From Gammaproteobacteria bacterium RIFCSPHIGHO2_12_FULL_63_22 (GTDB lineage Bacteria > Pseudomonadota > Gammaproteobacteria > Xanthomonadales > Xanthomonadaceae): a stretch of DNA of 64,000 bases. The stretch is taken from the NCBI GenBank assembly GCA_001801685.1, contig MGYJ01000047.1:51374-115373 (forward strand), read 5' to 3'. Positions 7,925 through 17,197 of the stretch are shown one piece after another; the first letter of the stretch is position 1; every line of letters starts with the position of its first letter. The notes below the pieces were generated by a model. It did not search any database. It worked only from the letters and a program-made list of their open reading frames with translations, and was not told the DNA's origin. The position numbers and the translations under genes were made by a program.

Positions 7925-9108
7925 ATGGTCGCGCCGTTTTCATCTGCGACGGACAACGCACGCCCTTCGGTCGTTTTCGCGGCGGCCTGTCGGCAATACG
8001 CACCGATGATCTCGCCGCGCTTCCGATTCGCCAGTTGCTGGTGAGGAATCCCGCGATCGATCCAGCCGCGTTCGACGAGGTGATGCTCGGCTGCGCCAAC
8101 CAGGCCGGGGAAGACAATCGCAATGTCGCGCGCATGGCCCTGTTGCTGGCTGGGCTTCCGGTTTCAGTTCCCGGCATCACCGTGAATCGTCTCTGTGCGT
8201 CAGGCCTGGAAGCGGTCGGCCTGGCGGCCCGGTCGATCGCCCTGGGCGATGCGGACCTGGTGATTGCCGGCGGCGTCGAGGGCATGTCGCGCGCGCCGTA
8301 CGTATTGGCCAAATCGGAGACGGCCTTCGGCCGAGAACAGAAACTCGAGGACACGACCCTGGGCTGGCGCATGGTCAATCCGGTCATGGCGGCCCTGCAT
8401 GGCGTGGACGCGATGAGCCAGACCGCTGAAAACCTCGCCCGCGAACACGGCATCAGCCGCCTGGACCAGGATGCGTTTGCCCTGCGCTCCCAGCAACGCG
8501 CCGAAAGTGCGCGCCTGGCGGGACATTTCGACGCCGAGCGCATGGCCGTCGGCAAGCTCGACGCCGACGAGCAACCGCGCCCTGACACCAGCGCCGCCAA
8601 ACTCGCGACCTTGGCGCCGTTGCTGGGCCCGGACGGCAGCATTACGGCAGGCAATGCGTCCGGCTTGAACGATGGCGCCTGCGCGCTCCTGCTGGCCTCG
8701 GAATCGGCGGTGGCGCGCTGGGGCCTGACACCCCGGGCACGGGTGCTGGGACTGGCAGCAGCCGGGGTGCCTCCACGGATCATGGGCGTCGGCCCGGTGC
8801 CGGCGATCGGGAAACTTCTGGCACGTCTCAAGCACCGGCTCGACGACTACGATCGGATCGAAATCAATGAGGCCTTCGCGGCCCAGGTCCTGGCGGTGAC
8901 TCGATCGCTGGGCCTGGCGGACGGTTCAACCCGGGTCAACCCGGACGGTGGCGCCATCGCCCTGGGCCATCCGCTCGGCGCAAGTGGCGCCCGACTGGCG
9001 CTGACAGCGGCCAACGGACTGGCCCGCGGCGATTCCCGGCTGGCACTGGTAACGATGTGCGTGGGCGTGGGACAGGGCGTGGCTCTGGCGCTGGAACGCC
9101 AGTCTTGA
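7921..9108 (+). CDS. pcaF: 3-oxoadipyl-CoA thiolase-like acetyl-CoA acyltransferase
   Basis: A 395-residue thiolase. The acyl-accepting Cys92 is in [11 protein letters not shown], His350 in [12 protein letters not shown] and the second catalytic Cys380 in [11 protein letters not shown]. The PRPDTS block, the [17 protein letters not shown] block and the MGVGPVPAI block are those of PcaF rather than of general beta-oxidation thiolases. The expected reaction is cleavage of 3-oxoadipyl-CoA with CoA to succinyl-CoA and acetyl-CoA, directly after the PcaIJ transferase step. The start overlaps the regulator stop by 4 bases. The next gene begins 39 bases later without a clear terminator between them. 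Confidence 0.9.
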   Translation: MNGRAVFICDGQRTPFGRFRGGLSAIRTDDLAALPIRQLLVRNPAIDPAAFDEVMLGCANQAGEDNRNVARMALLLAGLPVSVPGITVNRLCASGLEAVGLAARSIALGDADLVIAGGVEGMSRAPYVLAKSETAFGREQKLEDTTLGWRMVNPVMAALHGVDAMSQTAENLAREHGISRLDQDAFALRSQQRAESARLAGHFDAERMAVGKLDADEQPRPDTSAAKLATLAPLLGPDGSITAGNASGLNDGACALLLASESAVARWGLTPRARVLGLAAAGVPPRIMGVGPVPAIGKLLARLKHRLDDYDRIEINEAFAAQVLAVTRSLGLADGSTRVNPDGGAIALGHPLGASGARLALTAANGLARGDSRLALVTMCVGVGQGVALALERQS

Positions 9109-9147
9109 TACAAACTTAACATCCGGCGGAAACTTCACGAATCCTTC

Positions 9148-11190
9148 ATGTCCATCGCGCCCGAACCGACCACCTCGCTCGCTTCCGCCCTCGACCATGC
9201 GTCGAAGCTGCTGCGCGTGGACCCGGCCCTGGCCGGCGAACAGGCCCGGGAAATCCTGCGCGTGGTGGCCGACCACCCCAACGCCATGATGCTGCTGGCC
9301 GCATCCCACGGGGCGCGCGGCGAATCCGCGGAAGCCGTGAAAGTCCTGCGCCGACTGGTCGAAACCCAACCCAACTCCGCGGTGGCCCATCTCGAACTCG
9401 GCCTCGCGCTGGGCCGCCTCGGTCAGGGCGAGGAGGCACTGGCCAGCCTGCGTCGCGCCGTCCGCCTCAAGCCCGGCCTGCCCAAGGCCTGGCTCGCCAT
9501 CGGCGACCACCTCAGCGCCGTCGGCGACACGCGGGGCGCGGACGAGGCCTACATTTGGCACATCAAGCATTCCAACCGCGACCCGGGCCTGATGGAAGCC
9601 GCGGCAGCCCTGGCTGAAAACCAGATTCCCCAAGCGGAACTGCGGCTGCGCGAACACCTGAAGAAATTCCCGACCGACGTGGCGGCCATCCGGATGCTGG
9701 CAGAAGTCGCCGCCCGCCTGGCGCGCGACGATGATGCGGTCAACCTGCTGGCGCGATGCCTCGAACTCGCGCCGAGTTTCCACGCCGCGCGACAGAACTA
9801 TGCGTTGGTCCTCAACCGCGCCGAGCGTCCCGCCGAGGCGCTGGTGGAAGTGGAGAAGCTGCTGGCGATGGAACCGGCCCACCCGGGCTACCGCAACCTC
9901 AAGGCCGTGATCCTGTGCCACGTCAGCGATTACGAGCCGGCGATCAAGATTTACGAAGGCCTGCTGCGCGAGTATCCCAACCACGCCAAGATCTGGATGA
10001 GCAACGGCCATGCGTTGAAGACCGCAGGCCACCAGGATCGCGCCATCCAGGCCTATCGCCGCAGCATCGAGCTCGATCCCGGCTTCGGCGAAGCCTACTG
10101 GAGCCTGGCCAACCTCAAGACCTTCCGCTTCAGCGCGGAAGAAATCGCGCAGATGCGCGAGCAACTCGCCCGCCCGGAACTGGGCTCTACCCATCGCCAC
10201 CATTTCGAATTCGCGTTGGGCAAGGCGCTGGAAGACGAAGCGCAGTACGCCGAATCCTTCCAGCACTACCTGGAAGGCAATACCTTGCGTCGCAAGACGG
10301 TGGTGTTCAGCGCGGAAGAAAACCACGCACGTACCGGCCGCGCGAAATCGCTCTTTTCACGGGAATTCTTCGAGCAGCGGGCGGGTTCGGGATCGAGCGC
10401 CGCCGATCCGATCTTCATCGTGGGCCTGCCCCGCGCGGGCTCGACGCTGATCGAGCAGATCCTTTCCAGCCACTCCGCCGTCGAAGGCACGATGGAGTTG
10501 CCGGAAATCATCACCATCACCCGGTCGCTGCGCAAACAGGCCGACGACCCGCAATCCACGACCTACCACGAGGTGCTGGCGACGCTTGGCCAAGCAGAAC
10601 TGCGTGAGCTGGGCGAGCGCTACATCGACCGTACCCGCATCCATCGCAAGTCCGATGCGCCCTACTTCATCGACAAGATGCCGAACAACTTCGCGCATGT
10701 CGGCCTGATCCACCTGGCCTTGCCGAATGCGAAGATCATCGATGCCCGCCGGCATCCGCTGGCCTGCTGTTTTTCCGGTTTCAAGCAGCACTTCGCCCGC
10801 GGCCAGAATTTCACCTACGACCTCGACGACATCGGTCGCTACTACCGCGACTACGTCGAGTTGATGGCGCACATGGACGAGGTACTTCCCGGGCGCGTGC
10901 ATCGGGTCATCTACGAAAACCTGGTGGATGACACCGAGGCCGAAGTGCGTCGCCTGCTCGACTACTGCGGCCTGCCCTTCGAGGAAGGCTGCCTGCGCTT
11001 CTTCGACAACGCGCGCCCGGTGCGCACCGCCAGCTCCGAACAGGTCCGGCAGCCGATCTATCGCGAGGGCATCGACCACTGGCGCAACTACGAACCCTGG
11101 CTCGGACCCTTGAAGCAGGCACTGGGGTCCGTGCTGGACAGCTATCCCGATGTACCCGAGTTCAACCCGTCACGCGACACTTCCAGGTAA
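9148..11190 (+). CDS. TPR-repeat sulfotransferase
   Basis: A 680-residue two-part protein. Roughly residues 15-400 are tetratricopeptide repeats (repeated AxxxLG...A...P patterns, for example around 50-115 and 255-325). From about residue 418 a sulfotransferase domain follows; its PAPS 5'-phosphosulfate loop is PIFIVGLPRAGSTLIEQIL (about 420-438), and MDEV...HRVIYENLVDD with the later dimer-side arginines follow. There is no signal peptide, so the protein is probably cytoplasmic. It would transfer sulfate from PAPS to an unknown acceptor presented by the TPR part. The gene ends 19 bases before a TonB-dependent receptor on the same strand, an arrangement common in Lysobacterales and sphingomonads whose meaning is not settled. 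Confidence 0.87.
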   Translation: MSIAPEPTTSLASALDHASKLLRVDPALAGEQAREILRVVADHPNAMMLLAASHGARGESAEAVKVLRRLVETQPNSAVAHLELGLALGRLGQGEEALASLRRAVRLKPGLPKAWLAIGDHLSAVGDTRGADEAYIWHIKHSNRDPGLMEAAAALAENQIPQAELRLREHLKKFPTDVAAIRMLAEVAARLARDDDAVNLLARCLELAPSFHAARQNYALVLNRAERPAEALVEVEKLLAMEPAHPGYRNLKAVILCHVSDYEPAIKIYEGLLREYPNHAKIWMSNGHALKTAGHQDRAIQAYRRSIELDPGFGEAYWSLANLKTFRFSAEEIAQMREQLARPELGSTHRHHFEFALGKALEDEAQYAESFQHYLEGNTLRRKTVVFSAEENHARTGRAKSLFSREFFEQRAGSGSSAADPIFIVGLPRAGSTLIEQILSSHSAVEGTMELPEIITITRSLRKQADDPQSTTYHEVLATLGQAELRELGERYIDRTRIHRKSDAPYFIDKMPNNFAHVGLIHLALPNAKIIDARRHPLACCFSGFKQHFARGQNFTYDLDDIGRYYRDYVELMAHMDEVLPGRVHRVIYENLVDDTEAEVRRLLDYCGLPFEEGCLRFFDNARPVRTASSEQVRQPIYREGIDHWRNYEPWLGPLKQALGSVLDSYPDVPEFNPSRDTSR

Positions 11191-11209
11191 ACAACAAGGG
11201 GAATACACG

Positions 11210-13780
11210 ATGCAGAAAACCAGAACTATCCAGCGCAGGCGCCCGGTGCTGACACGACTGCCCCTGGCGGCCGCGATCTGCTTCGCCATGAGCTCGGCCG
11301 CGTTTGCCCAGTCCGATCCCGCGGCGACGCCGGCCCCGGCCCCGACCACCTCGGAACAGGACAAGACTCCCACGCTGGGCGCGGTGACGGTGACCGCACA
11401 GAAGCGCGAGGAAAACCTGCAGAAGGTGCCCGTCAGCATCCAGGTGCTCGGCAACCAGCAGCTCGAGCAACAGAACATCAACGACTTCGAGGACGCCGCC
11501 AAGCTGCTGCCCAGTGTGGCATTCGCGCCGATCGGGCCAGGCTTCGGCCAGGTCTACATGCGCGGCGTCGCCAACGGCGGCGACGGCAACCACTCGACGT
11601 CGTTGCCCAGCGTCGGCATGTACCTGGACGAGCAGCCGATCACCACGATCCAGGGCTCGCTCGACATCCACTTCTACGACATCTCCCGCGTCGAGGCCCT
11701 GTCCGGCCCGCAAGGCACGCTGTATGGCGCCAGCTCGGAAGCGGGCACCATCCGCATCATCACCAACAAGCCCGATGCCAGCGCCTTCGCGGCCGGCTAC
11801 GGCGTCGAGGTCAACTCGGTTGGCAACGGCGGCATGGGCCACGTGGTGGAAGGATTCGTCAATGTCCCGCTTTCCGAGAGTACGGCCATTCGCGCCGTTG
11901 CCTGGGAAAAGCACGATGCCGGTTACATCGACAACGTGCTTGGCAGCCGGACGTACCCCTCCTGGGATGCCGACTCCGGCGGCAATGGCACGGTAACCAA
12001 TGCCGACGCAGCCAAGGACAACTACAACACGGCTGATACCTACGGCGCCCGAGTCGCACTCAAGGTCGACCTCAACGACAGCTGGTCGATCACTCCGACG
12101 GTGATGTCGCAGAAGCAGACCACCGATGGCGGTTTCAACTTCGACCCGGTCGTGGGTGACCTCGCCCTGACCCACTTCTATCCGGAAACCTCGGATGACC
12201 GCTGGACCCAGGCCGGTCTCACCGTTCAGGGCAAGATCGGCAACTTCGACCTGGTCTATGCCTTCGCCCATCTCAAGCGCGACGTCGATTCCGAGTCGGA
12301 CTACAACGACTATGGCTTCTGGTATGACACGGTGTACGGCTACGGCGCCTACTTCTATGACGACAATGGCGACCTGGTCAATCCGTCGCAGTACATCCAG
12401 GCCGCGGATCGCTACAAGAAGACCAGCCACGAACTGCGCATCTCCTCGCCGTCCGATGACCGCCTGCGTTTCGTGGCGGGTGTGTTCTGGCAAGACCAGT
12501 TCCATGACATCGAGCAGAACTACAAGGTCGACAACCTGGCCAGTGATCTCTCGGTTACCGGCACACCCAACAACATCTGGCTGACCAAGCAGGAACGCCG
12601 CGACCACGACGAAGCGGTGTTTGGCGAAATCACTTACGACATCACCGACAAGCTGACGGCGACGGGAGGCATGCGCTACTTCCGGGCGCACAACAGCCTG
12701 GAAGGCTTTTTCGGCTTCGCCCGCGGATATAGCGGCACACCGGTCCCGCCGGATCCCTCCGAGTACGACGGTGGCGTCAACGACCCGGACTACCTGGATG
12801 ACCTGGAGACTTACGAGCTGAGGGTGCTTCGGGCTTATGGCGAGGCCAAGTGCGAACTTCTCTACGGACCGGACTCGTCGCAGTGGGAGAAATTCAACGG
12901 CTCGCCCTGCAAGGTGTTCGACAAGGAGGTCAAGGAAAGCGGTTCGCTCGGTCGCCTCAACGTCACCTACAAGTTCGACGACCAGAAGATGTTCTACGCG
13001 ACCTGGTCCGAAGGCTACCGCCCGGGCGGCGTGCAGCGTCGCGGCATCCTGCCCAACTACAAGGCCGACTTCCTTACCAACTACGAGATCGGCTGGAAGA
13101 CCTCGTGGGCGGACAACCGCCTGACCTTCAATGGTTCGGTGTTCCGGGAAGAATGGAAGAACTTCCAGTTCTCCGTGCTCGGCCTGAATGGATTGACCGA
13201 CATCCGAAACGCGGCGCAGGCCGAAATCACCGGACTGGAGGCGGAAATCAATTTCGCGGCCACCTACAACCTGGTACTGAGCGGCGGCTTCTCGCTGTAT
13301 GACGCAAAACTTTCTGCCGATTACTGCGGAACGCTGGACAGCAATGGCGATCCGGAAACGGTCTGCGCCGATCCCGAGGCGCCCAGCGGCACGCAATTGC
13401 CGGTGACGCCGAAGTTCAAGGGCAACTTGAATGCGCGTTACACCTGGGACATCGGCAGCATGGAAGCGTACTGGCAGGCCACGTATGCCCACACGGGCAA
13501 ACGCACGACCGACCTTCGCATCTATGACCGCTCGATCTACGGCGACATGCCGGCCTTCGACACGCTGGATCTCGCCTTCGGTGTGAAGAGGAACAACTGG
13601 TCGCTGGACTTGTTCGTCAAGAATGTCACCGACGAACGCGGCCAGATGAACCGGTTCCTGCAGTGCGCCACCAGCGTCTGCGGGGCCCAGGGCTACGATG
13701 CGATGTATCCCAACGGCCAGATCTACATCACGCCGATCCAGCCGCGCACCTTCGGCGTGCGTTTCTCGCAAGAGTTCTAA
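11210..13780 (+). CDS. TonB-dependent receptor
   Basis: An 856-residue outer-membrane receptor. A signal peptide (about 1-34, ending SSAAFAQ) is followed by a Pro/Ala-rich linker. The TonB box/plug start is LGAVTVTAQKREENLQKVP; the plug contains YMRGV and RVEALSGPQGTLYGASSEAGTIRIITNKP. A 22-strand barrel is expected thereafter, ending in a terminal phenylalanine (FSQEF). ATG 11210 has AAGGGG 7 bases upstream. Cysteine pairs in barrel loops (GEAKCELL, SPCKVF, DYCGTL, QCATSVCG) suggest disulfide-bonded extracellular loops. The ligand is unknown; it may be a peptide, siderophore or sulfated compound given the upstream sulfotransferase and downstream secreted peptidase. A strong hairpin follows the stop. 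Confidence 0.9.
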   Translation: MQKTRTIQRRRPVLTRLPLAAAICFAMSSAAFAQSDPAATPAPAPTTSEQDKTPTLGAVTVTAQKREENLQKVPVSIQVLGNQQLEQQNINDFEDAAKLLPSVAFAPIGPGFGQVYMRGVANGGDGNHSTSLPSVGMYLDEQPITTIQGSLDIHFYDISRVEALSGPQGTLYGASSEAGTIRIITNKPDASAFAAGYGVEVNSVGNGGMGHVVEGFVNVPLSESTAIRAVAWEKHDAGYIDNVLGSRTYPSWDADSGGNGTVTNADAAKDNYNTADTYGARVALKVDLNDSWSITPTVMSQKQTTDGGFNFDPVVGDLALTHFYPETSDDRWTQAGLTVQGKIGNFDLVYAFAHLKRDVDSESDYNDYGFWYDTVYGYGAYFYDDNGDLVNPSQYIQAADRYKKTSHELRISSPSDDRLRFVAGVFWQDQFHDIEQNYKVDNLASDLSVTGTPNNIWLTKQERRDHDEAVFGEITYDITDKLTATGGMRYFRAHNSLEGFFGFARGYSGTPVPPDPSEYDGGVNDPDYLDDLETYELRVLRAYGEAKCELLYGPDSSQWEKFNGSPCKVFDKEVKESGSLGRLNVTYKFDDQKMFYATWSEGYRPGGVQRRGILPNYKADFLTNYEIGWKTSWADNRLTFNGSVFREEWKNFQFSVLGLNGLTDIRNAAQAEITGLEAEINFAATYNLVLSGGFSLYDAKLSADYCGTLDSNGDPETVCADPEAPSGTQLPVTPKFKGNLNARYTWDIGSMEAYWQATYAHTGKRTTDLRIYDRSIYGDMPAFDTLDLAFGVKRNNWSLDLFVKNVTDERGQMNRFLQCATSVCGAQGYDAMYPNGQIYITPIQPRTFGVRFSQEF

Positions 13781-13792
13781 ACCCGCGTAACG

Positions 13793-13820
13793 CCGGCGGC
13801 AGCCATCGGGCTGCCGCCGG
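13793..13820 (+). terminator. GC-rich 12-bp perfect hairpin after the TonB receptor
   Basis: CCGGCGGCAGCC pairs with GGCTGCCGCCGG around an ATCG loop, beginning 13 bases after the receptor stop. No T-run follows, so it is not a classic intrinsic terminator. It may pause or attenuate transcription, or protect the 3' end of the receptor mRNA, before the peptidase gene 33 bases on. Confidence 0.5.
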
Positions 13821-13853
13821 TTCCGGCGCAAGCCGCCCCCTCATGAGAACCCC

Positions 13854-15263
13854 ATGAACAAATTCCTGTTGGCCGCATTGCTGGCCCTGTCTTCGTCGTC
13901 GGCGTTCGCCGCGGATGCGCGAACTGCGGAAGAACTGCGCGCCCGCGAAATCTTCGCCAAGCTCATCAGCTACAAGTCCTCCGTGGGTCTGGGCCAGGTG
14001 CCGGCCATGGCGGGCTACCTCGCCGATCAGTTCCGTGCTGCCGGATTCGCCGAGTCCGACATCCATGTCCTGCCCCTGGGCGAAACCGCGTCGCTGGTCG
14101 TGCGCTATCCGGGCGACGGTACTGGCGGCAAGCCGATCCTTCTGCTCGCGCACATGGACGTGGTGACGGCCAAGCCCGAGGACTGGAAACGCGACCCCTT
14201 CACCCTGATCGAGGAAGACGGCTACTTCTTCGGTCGCGGCACGTCCGACGTAAAGGACGGCATCGCAACGCTGACCGCCACCTTCCTGCGCCTGAAGGCC
14301 GAAGGCTTCAAACCCACACGCGACCTGGTCATCGTCTTCAGCGGCGATGAAGAAACCGAGATGGCGACCATCCAGGACCTGGTCAAGAACCATCGCAATC
14401 TGATCGAAGCCGAATACGCGCTCAACAGCGATGGCGGTGGCGGCAACCTCGACGAAGCCGGCAAGCCCGTGATCTTCGGCGTGCAGGCGGCCGAAAAGAC
14501 CTACGCAAGTTTTGAACTGACCGTTCGCAACGCGGGTGGACACAGTTCACTGCCGCGGGCCGACAACGCAATCTACGAACTGGCCGATGCGCTCAAGCGC
14601 GTGCAGGCCTACCAGTTCCCGGTGTCGTGGAATGAAATCACCCTGGCCGCATTCAGCGCGGCAGGAAAAGCCACGGCCGGCCCCCTCGGCGCGGCCATGA
14701 CCCGATTCGCTTCCGACCCGACGGATGCGTCCGCCATCGCCACGCTGTCAGCCGAACCCAGCGAAGTCGGCCGCATCCGCACCACCTGCATTCCTACCCT
14801 GCTGCGCGGCGGCCACGCCGACAATGCCTTGCCGCAGTCGGCCACCGCCACCGTGAACTGCCGCATCTTCCCGGGCGTGGCGGTGAAGACCGTACTCGAT
14901 ACGCTGCAAGAAGTTGCAGGCAAGAACGTGGAAGTGGTTTCCATTGGCGCGCCGACCGCCAGCGACGCCTCGCCATTGCGCGCCGATGTGATGGCCGCCG
15001 TGGCCAAGGCCGTGCATGCCCGTTATCCCGGCACGCCGATCGTGCCGACGCAGGAATCCGGTGCGACCGACGGCCTCTACCTTCGCGCCGCCGGCATCCC
15101 CACTTATGGCGTCAGCGGGATGTTGATGAAGGAAACCGATGCCTTCGCCCACGGCTTGAACGAACGCATCCCGGTGCAGGGCTTCTATAACGGCTTGGAG
15201 CACTGGCACGTGCTGGTGTCCGAACTCGCCGGCCCCGGCGCACGCGCTGCCGGGAAGCGCTGA
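13854..15263 (+). CDS. Secreted M20-family metallopeptidase
   Basis: A 469-residue zinc peptidase of the M20/ArgE-DapE-CPG2 family. A signal peptide (about 1-20, ending SSAFAADA) predicts export. Zinc-site motifs are LLLAHMDVV (about residue 98), RGTSDVKDGIA, FSGDEETEM (general-base Glu near 165), a conserved NSDGGG and FAHGLNERI near the C-terminus. The lid/dimerisation domain with NAGGHSS lies in the middle. M20 enzymes of this layout remove amino acids from peptides or act as carboxypeptidases. Its place after a TonB receptor suggests it trims imported peptides in the periplasm; this is inference. The start ATG has GAGAAC upstream. Confidence 0.88.
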   Translation: MNKFLLAALLALSSSSAFAADARTAEELRAREIFAKLISYKSSVGLGQVPAMAGYLADQFRAAGFAESDIHVLPLGETASLVVRYPGDGTGGKPILLLAHMDVVTAKPEDWKRDPFTLIEEDGYFFGRGTSDVKDGIATLTATFLRLKAEGFKPTRDLVIVFSGDEETEMATIQDLVKNHRNLIEAEYALNSDGGGGNLDEAGKPVIFGVQAAEKTYASFELTVRNAGGHSSLPRADNAIYELADALKRVQAYQFPVSWNEITLAAFSAAGKATAGPLGAAMTRFASDPTDASAIATLSAEPSEVGRIRTTCIPTLLRGGHADNALPQSATATVNCRIFPGVAVKTVLDTLQEVAGKNVEVVSIGAPTASDASPLRADVMAAVAKAVHARYPGTPIVPTQESGATDGLYLRAAGIPTYGVSGMLMKETDAFAHGLNERIPVQGFYNGLEHWHVLVSELAGPGARAAGKR

Positions 15264-15269
15264 CGCCAC

Positions 15270-15587
15270 GTGGGCGCCACGCACACGCTGAAGGCTGATG
15301 ATGGCGGCATGATCGCCTGCAGCGAGTGCCCGGCGATTTGCTGCCAGCTGAAAGTCGTGCTGATCGCCGGCGATGATCCGCCACAGCAATTCATCGACCT
15401 CGACGACGACGGTCACGAGATCATGGGCAAGGGCGACGACGGCTGGTGCGCCGCCCTCGATCGCGACGGGATGAAGTGCAGCATCTACGAGCAACGCCCG
15501 TTCGTTTGCCGCGAGTTCGAGATGGGTGGCGGCGATTGCATCGATGAGCGCGCCAACTGGCGTCGCATTGCGTTGTCACTGTTGTGA
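15270..15587 (+). CDS. YkgJ-family cysteine-cluster protein
   Basis: A 105-residue protein of the UPF0153/YkgJ family. The cysteine cluster CSECPAICCQ (about residues 17-26) is followed by WCAAL, KCSIYEQRPFVCREFEMGGGDC, giving the CxxCxxxCC...C...C...C spacing expected to bind a metal ion or Fe-S cluster. The function of the family is unknown. Its last codons overlap the start of the GIY-YIG gene (GTGA), so the two are translationally coupled, and it starts 6 bases after the peptidase stop. Confidence 0.82.
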   Translation: MGATHTLKADDGGMIACSECPAICCQLKVVLIAGDDPPQQFIDLDDDGHEIMGKGDDGWCAALDRDGMKCSIYEQRPFVCREFEMGGGDCIDERANWRRIALSLL

Positions 15588-15907
15588 CCGCCGCAAAGCC
15601 ACCAACCTGGTATGTGTACGTGCTCGAGTGCGTGGATGGCAGCCTGTACACGGGCATCGCCATCGACGTCGCCCGCCGCTACGCGTCCCATGCCGTGGGC
15701 AAGGGCGGCCGTTATACGCGCTCGCATCCACCCAAGCGCGTCTTGTCGGTGATGCCCTTCCCCGACCGCTCCAGCGCCTCGCGCGAGGAATACCGCATCA
15801 AGCAATTGCCCCTGGCCGAAAAGCGCGCCTTGTGCTCGCGCTACCCTGCACCTTCGCTGCACGTCCTGGCCTCCCGGCCACGAGGCAAGCCCACTGCCAC
15901 TGGCTGA
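15584..15907 (+). CDS. GIY-YIG nuclease-superfamily protein (YhbQ-like)
   Basis: A 107-residue single-domain GIY-YIG protein. WYVYVLECVDGSLYTGIA carries the two motif halves (here YVY...YTG), followed by the conserved Arg in VARRYASH and the catalytic-type Glu in SASREEYRIKQL. It starts with GTG overlapping the ykgJ-like stop by 4 bases. Bacterial stand-alone proteins of this size are called YhbQ/UPF0213 and have a proposed but poorly defined nuclease role. The C-terminal tail after about residue 90 is basic and Pro-rich. Confidence 0.82.
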   Translation: MTAAKPPTWYVYVLECVDGSLYTGIAIDVARRYASHAVGKGGRYTRSHPPKRVLSVMPFPDRSSASREEYRIKQLPLAEKRALCSRYPAPSLHVLASRPRGKPTATG

Positions 15908-15998
15908 ACGGCGGCAATATTCGAACCACGCTGCCAGGCGACGGGTAAAAATCATTGACCTATGCTCTGACGCAAGACAATCGACTGCGTGCATCGCC

Positions 15999-17192
15999 AT
16001 GACCGTCACCGACGACGAACTGCTGGCCGCGAAGATACTGGTCGTGGACGACCAGCCGGCCAACCTCGAGTTGCTGGCGCACGCGCTTGCGATGGCCGGT
16101 TACACGGATGTCACGACCACCACCAAGCCGCGGGAGGTTGCCGGCCTGTATCGCGCCCATCGCCATGACCTGATCCTGCTCGACCTGCAGATGCCTGATA
16201 TGGACGGCTTCCAGGTGATGGAGGGCTTGAAGGAAATCGAACGGGGCGGCTACCTGCCGGTGCTGGTCATCACCGCACAACCTTCGCAGAAATTGCGTGC
16301 ATTGCAGGCCGGGGCCAAGGACTTCATCAGCAAGCCCTTCGATGTGCTGGAAGTGCAGACGCGCATCCGCAACATGCTGGAAGTCCGCCTGTTGTACAAG
16401 CGGATCGAGGCCAGCAAGCGTCAGCTCGAACAGATCGTGCTCGAGCGGACTGCCGAGCTGCGCGAAAGCGAGGCGCGCTTCCGCGGCCTGGTGGAACTGG
16501 CGTCGGACTGGTACTGGGAACAGGACGAGCACGGCAAGTTCACCCGCGTGTCGGGCCCCGCCCTCGAGATGCTGGGACTGGGCGAAGCGACCGGTGCCGA
16601 CAGCGACGCACGGCCGCGCTGGAACGAGGCGGACCGCGCGATGCTTGGCGAAAAGCTCGCGACGCGCAAGCCATTCCTGGATTTCGTCTATCGCCGCGTG
16701 AATGCCGACGGCAGCGAACAATTCCTGCAGACCAGCGGTGAGCCGAAGTTCGACGAAGCCGGACGCTTCCGCGGCTACCGCGGCATCGGCATGGACGTGA
16801 CCGGCCGGATGGCTGCCAGCGGCCAGGTTGCCGACAAGGCACTCCGACGATTCCGGGATGCGATGGATACGACGACGCAGGGCGTGTTCCTGCTCGACCG
16901 GGCCAGCATGCGGTTCGTGGATGCCAATGCGGCTGCGTGCCGGCTGTCCGGCTACCGACGCGAACAATTGCTCGAGCTCGGGCCTGCCGCACTGAGCGAC
17001 GATCCGGGCCGCGACCACGAGGCGGACTTCGACCAATTGATCGCCAGCGGCGCCGGGGACATTTCGCGACCAGGCACCCTGGTGCGCAGCGACGGCGCCA
17101 GGATCAAGGTGGAGATACAACAGCACGCCAGCCCGACCAGCGATGGCTGGCTGCGCGTAGACGTCGTGCGCGAGCTGGACCCGGGCAATTGA
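15999..17192 (+). CDS. Response regulator with REC domain and two PAS domains, no output enzyme
   Basis: A 397-residue signalling protein. The REC domain spans residues 10-130 (acidic pocket DDQ, phosphoacceptor Asp in LILLDLQMPDMDG, TAQP and the switch lysine in FISKPFD). A coiled coil follows at about 135-165 (KRIEASKRQLEQIVLERTAE), then two PAS folds (about 165-275 and 285-395; SDWYWEQDEHGKFTRVSG and GVFLLDRASMRFVDANAAA). There is no kinase, GGDEF, EAL or DNA-binding part, so it must act through partner proteins, or its output domain has been lost. The Crp-like regulator starts 6 bases after its stop. Start ATG 15999 fits the REC domain boundary. Confidence 0.83.
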   Translation: MTVTDDELLAAKILVVDDQPANLELLAHALAMAGYTDVTTTTKPREVAGLYRAHRHDLILLDLQMPDMDGFQVMEGLKEIERGGYLPVLVITAQPSQKLRALQAGAKDFISKPFDVLEVQTRIRNMLEVRLLYKRIEASKRQLEQIVLERTAELRESEARFRGLVELASDWYWEQDEHGKFTRVSGPALEMLGLGEATGADSDARPRWNEADRAMLGEKLATRKPFLDFVYRRVNADGSEQFLQTSGEPKFDEAGRFRGYRGIGMDVTGRMAASGQVADKALRRFRDAMDTTTQGVFLLDRASMRFVDANAAACRLSGYRREQLLELGPAALSDDPGRDHEADFDQLIASGAGDISRPGTLVRSDGARIKVEIQQHASPTSDGWLRVDVVRELDPGN

Positions 17193-17197
17193 GCCCC

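Noticed and set aside
11162-13831. Very long open frame (889 codons) antisense to the TonB receptor
   Set aside because: It arises from the third-position GC bias of the real gene on the other strand; the product shows no recognisable family and the receptor reading explains all bases.
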